Part shown: piece by piece, positions 27,735 through 35,902 of the stretch
Layout: each line of letters starts with the position of its first letter
Position numbering within the stretch: the first letter of the stretch is position 1
Source of the DNA: FEN-1219 sp963744305
GTDB taxonomy: Bacteria > Pseudomonadota > Gammaproteobacteria > Steroidobacterales > Rariloculaceae
Direction: 5' to 3'
NCBI GenBank assembly: GCA_963744305.1
Contig: CAVUTF010000033.1
Coordinates: forward strand, 62,001 to 126,000
Length of the DNA stretch: 64,000 nucleotides
Made by a program: the position numbers and the translations under genes
The notes under the pieces: generated by a model
The model's database searches: none
The model's input: the letters and a program-made list of their open reading frames with translations, nothing else
What the model was told of the DNA's origin: nothing

Positions 27735-28726
27735 CTGCAACGGAAACCTCCGGGGCACGCAACGCGGCCGGTTATCTCACGTTCACGCTCGGCGGGTTCC
27801 TATTCTCTCGTGACGAGTATTTCGTGAACATCGAATGGCCGGCTGGCGGTCGGCGGATTTCCCATACGCTTTCCGCCGATGTGTTCCTGCGCGCGCTGAT
27901 GCGCGACGTCGCGTGGGATTTTTTCTACGGTGCCGTCAATTTCGACGACGTGTTCGGCACTCAGAACCATTACGGCGAAGTCGAGCTGTACGCGGGCCGG
28001 TATGTGCCTGCGTACAAGGAGCGAGGGGACGACTACGCCGAGCGTTTCGACAGCGCCGCCGCGATGCGGGTTTGCCGGGCGATTCTTCACGACTGGACCA
28101 ATTTCGGTTACGACCCGTTCGCTGCACCCAGGGAAACTGGCCTTGCGTGGAGCGGCAGAAAGGCCGGCCACAACACGGCCGCGGTCGGACGCACGCACGA
28201 TCCATGCAAACGGATGCCGGGGCTGCCGGGCGACATACCGCTGCGTTCCGATCACAACGGTTACCCGGTGAACCGGGCTTTCCTCGATGTTCCTCAAGAG
28301 GAGCCGGAGGTGCACGCGGAGCCCGGCTTCGAACGCGAGGTGCATGCGTTCAACTTGTTTGCCTATCTGTCGAGGTCCGACGTCACCTGGAATCCGTCTG
28401 CTGTCTCGGTGTGCGGTGACAGTCAGTTCTGCGCGACTACCGAGGAGCATGGGATGCCGGTAAAGCACGCAAACGATCGCGTCGAGTGGTTCTTGCAGCT
28501 CAGCGATCAGCTCGAGTGGCGCATCGAGGACCGCGAAACGGGATCGCCCCGCGCGAAGATCGTGATGCGCCCCGGCGACGTCGCGGCAATGCCGGCCGAT
28601 ATTCGCCACCAGGGATTCGCACGCAAACGAGCGATGCTGATCGTTTGGGAGAACGCCGATCCGAAGCTGCCGTCGCTGTTTGCGAGCGGCGCGCTCCCGC
28701 CGTCGCCTGCAGGCGAGCTTCGTTAG
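27710..28726 (+). CDS. Hydroquinone 1,2-dioxygenase large subunit (HapD/PnpD type)
   Basis: Catalytic large subunit of hydroquinone dioxygenase, about 338 residues, matching the roughly 38 kDa beta subunit. Segments: GYLTFTLGGFLFSRDEYFVN, FLRALMRDVAWDFFYGAVNF, NHYGEVELYAGRYVPAYKER and the cupin-like C-terminus KHANDRVEWFLQLSDQLEW, MRPGDVAAMPADIRHQGF with candidate iron ligands His and Glu. No ATG fits the start. GTG 27710 overlaps the small subunit by 25 bp; CTG 27731, overlapping its TGA, is the alternative. The stop overlaps the convergent MetF-like gene by 4 bp. Confidence 0.85.
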   Translation: MVQDLRHLTATETSGARNAAGYLTFTLGGFLFSRDEYFVNIEWPAGGRRISHTLSADVFLRALMRDVAWDFFYGAVNFDDVFGTQNHYGEVELYAGRYVPAYKERGDDYAERFDSAAAMRVCRAILHDWTNFGYDPFAAPRETGLAWSGRKAGHNTAAVGRTHDPCKRMPGLPGDIPLRSDHNGYPVNRAFLDVPQEEPEVHAEPGFEREVHAFNLFAYLSRSDVTWNPSAVSVCGDSQFCATTEEHGMPVKHANDRVEWFLQLSDQLEWRIEDRETGSPRAKIVMRPGDVAAMPADIRHQGFARKRAMLIVWENADPKLPSLFASGALPPSPAGELR

Positions 28727-29610
28727 ACGCCTTTCAAGACTTGCGCGATCGCCGTCGTCGTTTGCGCGGGTGCCATGATGTGAGCGCCGGCGACGCCCGG
28801 AATCTCGCGTAGTCCCGCGATCAGCTCGGCGCAGATTCTGCGGCCCTCAGTCGCGGCGTCGCTCGCCCCGTCCAAGCGTGCGATCACCGCGTCGGGCACA
28901 TGCACGCCGAATAGATTCTCGTTCATCCAGCGCGCCGATTTGCCCGAGCGGATCGGGCCCACGCCGATGATCACTCCGAGCTTCTCCGTAATGCCCTCAT
29001 TGCGCAGGCGCTCCATGTACGCCCGCGCAATTCCCAAGTCGAAACAGAACTGAGTTTGGATGAAGCCGGCGCCGGCGTCGGCTTTGCTCAGCAGGGGTCC
29101 GGGCTTCCAGCTCGCATCCGGCACGCGCGGGACGTCTGCGCCGCCGATGAAGAACTTCGGTGCCGGCTCTATCTTGCGCGCCGACGGCAACGTGCCGTTG
29201 CGCGTCATGTCGCGCGCGAGAATCATGAGCTCCGGCGTGCCGAGATCGAAGACGGGCTTTGCATCGGGTTGATCGCCGCCCTTCGGGTCGTCGCCTTTCA
29301 AGATCAGCAGGTTCTGCACCCCGTGCGCTGCCGCGCCGAGCAGGTCGCCCGCGAGCGCGATCCGATTCCGGTCGCGGCAAGTTACCTGCAAGATCGGCTC
29401 GAAACCCTTCGCGGCGAGCAGCGCGGCCGCCGCGAAGCTGCTCATCGTCGTTCTGCCAGACGCCGCGTCCGTCACGTTGATCGCATCGACGCCGTCGCGC
29501 AGCTCGGCGGCCTCCGCGAGCAGCTTCTCGCTGCTCGCAGACAGCGGCGGAACGATCTCCGCGGTGATCACGAAACGGCGGCTGCGGATTTTGTTTTCGA
29601 GATTCGACAT
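28723..29610 (-). CDS. Methylenetetrahydrofolate reductase-like protein
   Basis: TIM-barrel protein of 295 residues in the MetF family, which reduces methylenetetrahydrofolate to methyltetrahydrofolate using FAD. Seen: RRFVITAEIVPPLSASSEKL, VDAINVTDAASGRTTMSS, PILQVTCRDRNRIALAGDLL, GVQNLLILKGDDPKGGDQ and AGAGFIQTQFCFDL, the usual family landmarks. ATG 29610 is preferred, with GGAAG 8 bases upstream. It is next to pobA rather than metE/metH. In aromatic degraders MetF-like proteins recycle methyl groups from tetrahydrofolate-dependent O-demethylation of vanillate or syringate; that role here is inference. Confidence 0.85.
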   Translation of the reverse strand: MSNLENKIRSRRFVITAEIVPPLSASSEKLLAEAAELRDGVDAINVTDAASGRTTMSSFAAAALLAAKGFEPILQVTCRDRNRIALAGDLLGAAAHGVQNLLILKGDDPKGGDQPDAKPVFDLGTPELMILARDMTRNGTLPSARKIEPAPKFFIGGADVPRVPDASWKPGPLLSKADAGAGFIQTQFCFDLGIARAYMERLRNEGITEKLGVIIGVGPIRSGKSARWMNENLFGVHVPDAVIARLDGASDAATEGRRICAELIAGLREIPGVAGAHIMAPAQTTTAIAQVLKGV

Positions 29611-29650
29611 GCGGCGCACTTCCGGTCGCGGGCTTCCTTGCGACTATGCA

Positions 29651-30829
29651 TCAAAGCCGCACGCCGGCATAGTTCTCGACGAATGCCGCTTGCGCTCCCG
29701 TCGAAGTCGCAAGATGGTCGAGCTCCGCGAGCTGCATTCTACGGTCGAACGAAGTTTGCTTGGGAAACTTGTGCAGCACTCCCGTGAGCCATGCCGAGAA
29801 CCGCTCTGCGCGCCACACGTTTCGCAAGCGCTGCGGGGAATAGTTCTTCAGCGGACCCTCGTCGCCGTTCCGATAGAACGCCGTCAAAGCTTCGGCCAAG
29901 CAGTAAACATCGCGAATGGCGAGATTCAGACCTTTCGCGCCGGTCGGCGGAACGATGTGGGCGGCGTCGCCCGCAAGAAATAGGCGCTCGTAATGCATCG
30001 GCTCGGCGACGAAGCTGCGCAACGGCGCAACTAATTTTTCGATGGAGGGGGCGATTTGCACCCGCCTCGCGAGATCCTCGGGAAGCCGGGCGCGCAGCTC
30101 ATCCCAGAAACGCGCGTCGCCCCACTCGGCGAGGTCCTCGTCCGGCGCGCATTGCACATAGCACCGGGTGCGCGTCTTCGATCGCATGCTGCAGAGCGCG
30201 AAGCCGCGCTCGTCGCTCGAGTAAACGAGCTCGTCGGACACCGGCGGCGTGTCGGCCAGTACGCCGAGCCAGCCGAACGGATAGACCCGTTCGTGATTCT
30301 TGAGCACGCTCGTGGGAATTGCTTGGCGACTCACCCCGTGGAAGCCGTCGCAACCCGCGATGAAGTCGCACTCGATGCGGCACGGCCGTTCAGCGTGCTG
30401 CAGAGTGAGCTCGGCCGTGCGGCCACTGAGCCGTTCAATCGTCACGTCCTCGGCTCCGTAGAGCAATTCGCCGCCGAGCGCATCGCGCGCATCCGCGAGA
30501 TCCCGAGTCAGCTCCGTCTGACCGTAAACCGTCATGCTCGCGCCGTGCGGACGAAAATCGATCTTGTAGCGCTCACCCGCCGCGCAGATTTCGACACACT
30601 CGTGCACGAGCCCGTCGCGGTCCATGCGTGTGCCGACTCCCGCGCGCCTTAGGACCTCCGCGGTGGCCTGCTCGAGCACGCCCGCCCGAACTCGTTCGAG
30701 CACGTACGAGCGGCTTCGCCGCTCCACAACTACGCTGGCGATGCCCTGCAGGTGCAGCAAATGCGACAGCAGCAGGCCGGATGGGCCCGCCCCGATGATG
30801 CCGACTTGAGTCTTCGTGGCGACGGCCAT
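29651..30829 (-). CDS. pobA: 4-hydroxybenzoate 3-monooxygenase
   Basis: FAD-dependent hydroxylase converting 4-hydroxybenzoate to protocatechuate with NADPH and O2. The 392-residue length matches PobA. It shows the FAD fingerprint VGIIGAGPSGLLLSHLL, ERVRAGVLEQATAEVLRRAG, the DG motif CDFIAGCDGFHGVSR, and the GD motif LFLAGDAAHIVPPTGAKGLN. PobA-typical VYPFGWLGVLADTPPVSDEL and CYVQCAPDEDLAEWGDARFW are also present. It is cytoplasmic. It starts 6 bp after the quinoprotein stop, so the two are probably co-transcribed. Its product enters the protocatechuate route; LigJ of the 4,5-cleavage branch is at 5.5 kb. Confidence 0.96.
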   Translation of the reverse strand: MAVATKTQVGIIGAGPSGLLLSHLLHLQGIASVVVERRSRSYVLERVRAGVLEQATAEVLRRAGVGTRMDRDGLVHECVEICAAGERYKIDFRPHGASMTVYGQTELTRDLADARDALGGELLYGAEDVTIERLSGRTAELTLQHAERPCRIECDFIAGCDGFHGVSRQAIPTSVLKNHERVYPFGWLGVLADTPPVSDELVYSSDERGFALCSMRSKTRTRCYVQCAPDEDLAEWGDARFWDELRARLPEDLARRVQIAPSIEKLVAPLRSFVAEPMHYERLFLAGDAAHIVPPTGAKGLNLAIRDVYCLAEALTAFYRNGDEGPLKNYSPQRLRNVWRAERFSAWLTGVLHKFPKQTSFDRRMQLAELDHLATSTGAQAAFVENYAGVRL

Positions 30830-30835
30830 CGGTTG

Positions 30836-32866
30836 CTACGGCAGCGCGTAGGCCACGAGTGCTTGTGCATCGTCGGCGTAGGGGCCGTCGATCGCAGTAG
30901 CGCCGGCCGCGACGATCGCGACGTATTGCTTGCCGTCGGCCGCCCGGTACGTGATTGGCACGGCATGGGCGCTCATCGCAAGCTCCGCCGTCCACAGCTC
31001 TTCGCCCGTCCGGGAGTCGAACGCGCGGAACCGTTTGTCGTTGGTCGCGCCGATGAAGAGGAGCCCTCCGGCGGTCGTGATCGGGCCGCCCAAGTTCAAT
31101 CGGCCCGTGCGTTGCTTGTCCGCGGGCAACTGCTCGGTGATTCCGAGGGGGACCTGCCATGCGACGTCTCCCGTCGCCGCATTGACGGCCGTGAGTCGGC
31201 CCCATGGCGGCTTCTGACACGGCCACGCGAGCTCGCCTCCCGAAAGCTCGTTGCCGCCCGAGTCGGCGGAAGCGTCGTTCCCCCAGAAGCGCGCGAGCGG
31301 ACCGCCTACAGCGCTACTGCGCCGAAACTCCGGTGTCCGCGAGCGGGCCACTTCGTCCGCGGCGTTCGTGGGGGCCTGCTCGATCCACCCGATGCTGCCA
31401 TCGTCCGTGGTATTCACGAACACGTAGCCCAAGCGCGGATCCGACGCCGTCCCTCCCCAATTCGCGCCGCCGATCGAGCCTGGGAACACGAGCGTCGTGC
31501 GTGCGCGCGCATCGGGCGCGCGATAGCGATAGGGCGTGAACGGACCGCGGTTGTCCAATCCGCCGCTGCGGTCGCGCAGCTGGCGACAGAACTGCGCATG
31601 CTCCGCGGTCGTGTCCTCCGCGCTAACGATGTCTTCGGCTTTGTAGGCCACGCGCGCGAGCGGCGGCGGCTTGACCGGAATTGGTTGCGTCGGCGCCGTT
31701 TGCTCGCCCGGGACGTCGCTTTTCGGCATCGGCAGCTCCTCGATGCCGAACAGCGGCGCACCGGTTACGCGATTCAATAGATACAGATATCCCGCCTTGC
31801 CGGGCTGCGCGAGTATCGGCACGGTTTCGCCGGCCGCGATGACGTCGAGCAATCCTGGCGGCGCCGGCAGATCGTAGTCCCAGATATCGTGATGCACCGT
31901 CTGGTAGTGCCATTTGCGCCGGCCGCTGCGAACGTCGAGAGCGACGATCGAATTGGCGAAGAGATTGTCGCCGGGACGATCGCCGCCGTAGAAGTCATCG
32001 GGCCCCGCGCTCTCGAACGCCGCATAGAGGATGCCCCGATCGACGTCGATGGTGAACGAGAACGGCCAATGCAGCAGATTCGGTTGATCGCGCCACGCAT
32101 CGCTCTGCCACGTCTCATGGCCAACCTCGCCCGGTTGCGGAACGGAATTGAATACCCATACCTCGGTGCCGGTGCGCGCGTTGAAGGCCCGTACGCTGCC
32201 GGGCGCGCTGTTCGAGCCGACGATCAGCAAGTCTTCGAAACGCGTCGGCCCGGAATTGAAAACGACGGGCATCTCGATCTCACCATCGCGGCCGAACTCG
32301 AGAACTCTGACGCCGGTGGCAGCGTCGAGTGCGATCAAGCGGCGCCCCGAGGTGAAAAACAGGCGCGCTGGTGCGTCCGCGTGCCCCGGCCAGTACGCCA
32401 CCGATCGTCGCGACGGCACACCGCGATCGAGCGTGTAGCGCCAAAGCTCCTGTCCGGTGTGCGCGTGCAGCGCGACGACGCGGTCGGCTGCGGCGACATA
32501 CAGCACTCCGTCGATCGCAAGGGGTGTGAACTCCGACCCGCCGGACCAGCTGCCCGTGGTCTCGTTGCGGCCGAGCGGATACGACCAGACCTGTTTCAGA
32601 TCGGCGACGTTCTCCGTATGAATTGCTCGCAGCGGCGAGTACCGAGTCCCCGCGAGATCGTGGTTGTAGGTCGGCCAATCAGCCGCGGACGTCGCTTCGG
32701 CCGTCGGCGCCGGGAAACTTGGGGTCGCTACAGTCGTCGGCGCGTTCGCCTGAGGATCGCAGCCCGCCAGAACCACCGCGAGCATGAGCGCCGCTCGGTA
32801 GCCGCTGCGCCTTGCCTGACGACTTTCGCCACGCGGTTGCGGACAGCGTTTGCTTATGACAAGCAT
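30836..32866 (-). CDS. PQQ-dependent quinoprotein dehydrogenase, lipoprotein
   Basis: Intact quinoprotein of 676 residues from ATG 32866, probably anchored to a membrane by its lipobox LAVVLAGC. Beta-propeller blocks: YSPLRAIHTENVADLKQVWS, VRAFNARTGTEVWVFNS, NSIVALDVRSGRRKWHYQ, and the active-site segment HHDIWDYDLPAPPG. The C-terminus has KQRTGRLNLGGPITTAGGLL and TNDKRFRAFDSRTGEELW, as in glucose-dehydrogenase-like enzymes. No cytochrome c CxxCH is seen. A TTG at 32890 is an alternative start. It heads a transcription unit with pobA. The link to aromatic breakdown suggests an aromatic alcohol or aldehyde substrate, but this is inference. Confidence 0.9.
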   Translation of the reverse strand: MLVISKRCPQPRGESRQARRSGYRAALMLAVVLAGCDPQANAPTTVATPSFPAPTAEATSAADWPTYNHDLAGTRYSPLRAIHTENVADLKQVWSYPLGRNETTGSWSGGSEFTPLAIDGVLYVAAADRVVALHAHTGQELWRYTLDRGVPSRRSVAYWPGHADAPARLFFTSGRRLIALDAATGVRVLEFGRDGEIEMPVVFNSGPTRFEDLLIVGSNSAPGSVRAFNARTGTEVWVFNSVPQPGEVGHETWQSDAWRDQPNLLHWPFSFTIDVDRGILYAAFESAGPDDFYGGDRPGDNLFANSIVALDVRSGRRKWHYQTVHHDIWDYDLPAPPGLLDVIAAGETVPILAQPGKAGYLYLLNRVTGAPLFGIEELPMPKSDVPGEQTAPTQPIPVKPPPLARVAYKAEDIVSAEDTTAEHAQFCRQLRDRSGGLDNRGPFTPYRYRAPDARARTTLVFPGSIGGANWGGTASDPRLGYVFVNTTDDGSIGWIEQAPTNAADEVARSRTPEFRRSSAVGGPLARFWGNDASADSGGNELSGGELAWPCQKPPWGRLTAVNAATGDVAWQVPLGITEQLPADKQRTGRLNLGGPITTAGGLLFIGATNDKRFRAFDSRTGEELWTAELAMSAHAVPITYRAADGKQYVAIVAAGATAIDGPYADDAQALVAYALP

Positions 32867-32964
32867 TGAAATCTTGAGCCGCGCGCGCAAAGGCCGAAGT
32901 TTAGGGCAGCCTCGAGCGGGGTGCTAGAATCCGGCACCGATCTTGCCACCACCGGGAGACGACA

Positions 32965-33663
32965 ATGCAGCAAGCACAGACCGTTCCGAGCTACACACCG
33001 GTTGCCGCTCTCGGCACCGATGCGCGCTCGACGTTCATTTGGCGCACCTACGGCCATGTGGCGCTCGCGATTCTAGGCTTCGGAGCGATCGAAACTTATC
33101 TCTTCGACAGCGGTCTCGCGCAGCCATTGGCCACCGCAATGCTCGGCTTCAATTGGCTGCTGATCCTGGGCGCATTCATGGTCATCGGTTGGCTTGCCAC
33201 GCATGTCGCGCATCGCGTCGACTCGAAGCCGCTGCAGTATCTTGCGCTTGCCGGATTCGTGATCGCCCAGGCGATCATCTTCGTGCCGCTGCTGGCACTT
33301 GCGATGTCCATGCAGCCCGGCATGATCGAAAGCGCAGCCGGCGTTACGCTCCTCGGCGCGGGCGGTCTCACCGTCGTCGCGTTCGTGACGCGCAAGGATT
33401 TTTCGTTCTTGCGGGGCGTGCTCGTGTGGGGCGGTATCCTCGCCCTGATCGCGATCGTCGCGAGCGTACTGTTTGGATTCGAGATGGGCACGTGGTTCTC
33501 GGTCGCCATGGTCGGCTTTGCCGGCGCGGCCGTCCTGTACGACACCTCGAACGTGCTGCATCACTATTCGGAAGATCGCTACGTCGCCGCGGCCTTGGAG
33601 CTGTTTGCCTCCATCGCGTTGATGTTCTGGTATGTCCTGCGCTTGTTCATGTCGCGCGACTGA
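32965..33663 (+). CDS. Bax inhibitor-1/YccA family membrane protein
   Basis: Inner-membrane protein of 232 residues with about seven predicted helices, in the BI-1/TMBIM family (YccA, YbhL). Typical features are FIWRTYGHVALAILGFGAIE near the N-terminus, alternating hydrophobic segments, GFAGAAVLYDTSNVLHHY, and the C-terminal ALELFASIALMFWYVLRLFM. In E. coli YccA modulates FtsH; other members are proton-sensitive calcium leak channels. Which role applies is not visible. It is a single-gene unit with a strong terminator 22 bp downstream. Confidence 0.94.
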   Translation: MQQAQTVPSYTPVAALGTDARSTFIWRTYGHVALAILGFGAIETYLFDSGLAQPLATAMLGFNWLLILGAFMVIGWLATHVAHRVDSKPLQYLALAGFVIAQAIIFVPLLALAMSMQPGMIESAAGVTLLGAGGLTVVAFVTRKDFSFLRGVLVWGGILALIAIVASVLFGFEMGTWFSVAMVGFAGAAVLYDTSNVLHHYSEDRYVAAALELFASIALMFWYVLRLFMSRD

Positions 33664-33684
33664 CGATTGGCTCGTTCCGCTTTC

Positions 33685-33720
33685 CGCACGGCGTGCCACA
33701 CGGCACGCCGTGCGCGTTTT
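33685..33720 (+). terminator. Rho-independent terminator after the BI-1 gene
   Basis: A 13-bp perfect stem CGCACGGCGTGCC / GGCACGCCGTGCG (33685-33697 and 33702-33714) with loop ACAC is followed by CGTTTT. It lies 22 bp after the BI-1 stop, as expected for an intrinsic terminator. The short T-tract makes it slightly weak. Confidence 0.8.
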
Positions 33721-33726
33721 GGATGA

Positions 33727-33775
33727 CCGCCATGGATGGCGGGCATGCCGCAACTCCGGGAGCAAATTGCGGCTG
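33727..33775. repeat. Dispersed intergenic palindromic repeat, copy 1
   Basis: This stretch contains CCATGGATGGC, GGGCATGCCGCAA and GGAGCAAATTGCGGC, matching 35767-35814 with few changes. GCCGCAA near 33747 pairs with TTGCGGC near 33768. Both copies lie just downstream of a plus-strand gene, typical of REP-like elements. Confidence 0.65.
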
Positions 33776-33778
33776 CCT

Positions 33779-34997
33779 TCATTCGAGGCCCATGCAGTTC
33801 GCGTAGTACGTCACGGTGGCCGGCCAGTCGCTGAACACTGCGCGCGCGCCCACCTGCTTGGCCAGAACGTCGAGCACGGTGTAGACGTCGCCGTCGTTGT
33901 CGATCGCTGCAGCCACCGATCGGTAGTAATACGTCGGCGGCGGCCCCTTCGCGCGCACTAGCGACCCCGAACGCTCGAGCGTCCACGCAATGATGTCGAG
34001 GCCGGCGGCGCGGGCGGCGAGCGCGTAATCCGAAGCCACGATCCTGCCGGCGCTGTCTAGCTCGAGCAGCGCCCAGATCGGCGGCGCAATGATGCGGACA
34101 CCGCGGCGCGCGAGCTCGGGCATTTGGCGCACAGCGTCGTCGACTCCGCCGTCGCGGTCCACGCGATCATCGAGATAGAGTGCCTGCTGACCGTAAGCCG
34201 GCTCTTTCGCGAGCCAGTAGAGGATGTCGTCGAGATTGAACGACTGCGCGAACACGTCTCGCGGATGTACCCGGGCCCGCTTGTATTCCTCGATCAACTG
34301 CTGCGCGTAGTGCTCCTGCGTGAACTCGCCGCCGTATGGCATCGCCACCTGCGCGGCTTTGAGCTCGGGTGCGAATTTGACGCCGAGCCGCCGGAAAAGC
34401 TCGATGCTTTGCGCGTGCGAAAGCAGCGTGCCGAGCGATACTCGATCGGCCTGTGCCGCGGAGCCGGCGCTCATGTATTGCGCGACGGTGGTCGCGGTTG
34501 CGTCGAAAGCATCCCTCTTGCCGTGCAGCGTGAGGAACTCGGCAAGCGTGAGGTCACTCGTGCAGCACTGCGCGGCGGCCGGAGTGCCGCTCGCGGGATT
34601 CGCCGGTGTGAACGGCAGCGTGCATTTCGCCGCAAGCTCGGGCACAGCGAGGATGTCGGTTGTCGTGTGCAGGTCGCACTGCGAATGTCGGCAGACGAGC
34701 TGTCGGTCGCTCGTGAAGGTCACATCGCACTCGAGAACGCCTGCTCCCATTCGCGCAGCCGCTTCGTAGGACTCGCGCGTGTGCTCGGGGTATTTGAGCG
34801 GTGCACCGCGGTGGCCGATCGAGAAAGACGTGGCCTCGGGCGCGGCGGCCGGCGCATTGCTGAAGCGCATGCTTCAACGGCCCCTCGTCCATGTCCTCGA
34901 CGAGCATGAGCGGTCGCGAGCCAAGCTCCACGACCTCGTTCGCCGGAACGGCGCTTGCGAGCAGCATGCACGTCGCAAACAGGCTGAAGCGCGTCAC
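33779..34997 (-). CDS. Periplasmic glycerophosphodiester phosphodiesterase (frameshifted near N-terminus)
   Basis: Hydrolyses deacylated phospholipids (glycerophosphodiesters) to glycerol-3-phosphate and an alcohol. Residues after about 60 give a clean GDPD domain: SIGHRGAPLKYPEHTRESYE, GVLECDVTFTSDRQLVCRHS, then VFAQSFNLDDILYWL and DIIAWTLERSG. The longest ORF starts at 34870, but another frame from 34997 encodes a signal peptide (FSLFATCMLLASAVPANE) and the family stretch PLMLVEDMDEGPLKHALQQC. One missing base near 34830 would join them, so I annotate from 34997. It may tie to the lipid cluster at 42-49 kb through glycerophosphate recycling. Confidence 0.88.
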
Positions 34998-35188
34998 CGG
35001 ACTGGACTCCTATCGGCCCTCGTCGTGAGCCACGAGCGAGAGACTATGAGCGGATCATTGCAGTTCGTCGACGCCGCGCCCGTTCAGGCTCCAGTCAGCC
35101 CTTGGCCCGCATACTTTGCACGAGGTGGCGGCCGCCAGGCGTCCACCGATACAATGCCGTCATCCCCTCGACGAAACGGACAAAACCA

Positions 35189-35767
35189 ATGAACAGGATC
35201 AAGTACGCGAAACCCCTAGCCGCCGCCGTGGGCATGGCCCTTTGCGTGAGCGCGTTTGGCGCCGACTGGAACGTCGTCCCCGAGACGAGCTCCGTGGGGT
35301 TCATCGGCGCCCAGCAGGGCACACGCTTCAACGGCCGCTTCCAAACGTTCACCGCGCAGATCGCCTTCGATCCGGGCAACCCAACCGCCGGCAGCATCGT
35401 CGGCACGGTGAAGGTGGAGTCGGTGAACACACGCGATCACGATCGCGACGCGGCGCTCCTCGACAAGGACTGGTTCAACGCGAAGGAGTTTCCGGAAGCG
35501 CGGTTCGAGTCGCAGACCATCACGCGCGCTGACGACGGCTCGTTTCAGGCCGCGGGCCAGCTGACCTTGAAGGGCCAATCCAAGCCGGCGACGATGAAGT
35601 TCACGTTCAGCCCGTCGGAAACCTCAGCGGGCCAGCCCGGTGCCGCACAATTTGCGGGATCGATGGTCGTGAACCGGTTCGACTTCAACGTGGGCGAAGG
35701 CTGGAACGACACGAGCTGGGTGGGACAGGACGTCACGGTCGAGGTTAAGCTAGATTTGAAGCGGTGA
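35189..35767 (+). CDS. YceI family secreted protein
   Basis: Exported lipocalin-like protein of 192 residues that binds isoprenoid-type lipids (e.g. polyprenyl, ubiquinone-8) in characterised members. The signal peptide ends LCVSAFGA. The core has WNVVPETSSVGFIGAQQGT, GRFQTFTAQIAFDPGNPTAG, DAALLDKDWFNAKEFPEARF and VVNRFDFNVGEGWNDTSWVG, a full YceI domain. A bidirectional terminator lies at 35856. Stress and membrane-quinone protection are possible roles but are not shown here. Confidence 0.95.
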   Translation: MNRIKYAKPLAAAVGMALCVSAFGADWNVVPETSSVGFIGAQQGTRFNGRFQTFTAQIAFDPGNPTAGSIVGTVKVESVNTRDHDRDAALLDKDWFNAKEFPEARFESQTITRADDGSFQAAGQLTLKGQSKPATMKFTFSPSETSAGQPGAAQFAGSMVVNRFDFNVGEGWNDTSWVGQDVTVEVKLDLKR

Positions 35768-35814
35768 CGGCCATGGACGGCCGGCATGCCGCAATTGCAG
35801 GAGCGAATTGCGGC
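35767..35814. repeat. Dispersed intergenic palindromic repeat, copy 2
   Basis: It begins at the YceI stop codon and holds GGCCATGGACGGCC, GGCATGCCGCAATTGC and GGAGCGAATTGCGGC, closely matching 33727-33775. GCCGCAATT pairs with AATTGCGGC in a short hairpin. Confidence 0.65.
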
Positions 35815-35855
35815 GAGATCTACTTCTAGTCGCAACTTCTTAACGCACAAAGAAA

Positions 35856-35886
35856 AAGGGCGGTCCAGGTGACCGCCCTTTGTTTT
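35856..35886. terminator. Bidirectional Rho-independent terminator
   Basis: AAGGGCGGTC (35856-35865) pairs with GACCGCCCTT (35871-35880) around loop CAGGT. TTTGTTTT follows on the plus strand, and a run of A precedes it (T on the minus strand). It lies between convergent YceI and ankyrin genes and should end both. Confidence 0.88.
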
Positions 35887-35902
35887 GCCTCTTTCGCGTT
35901 CG

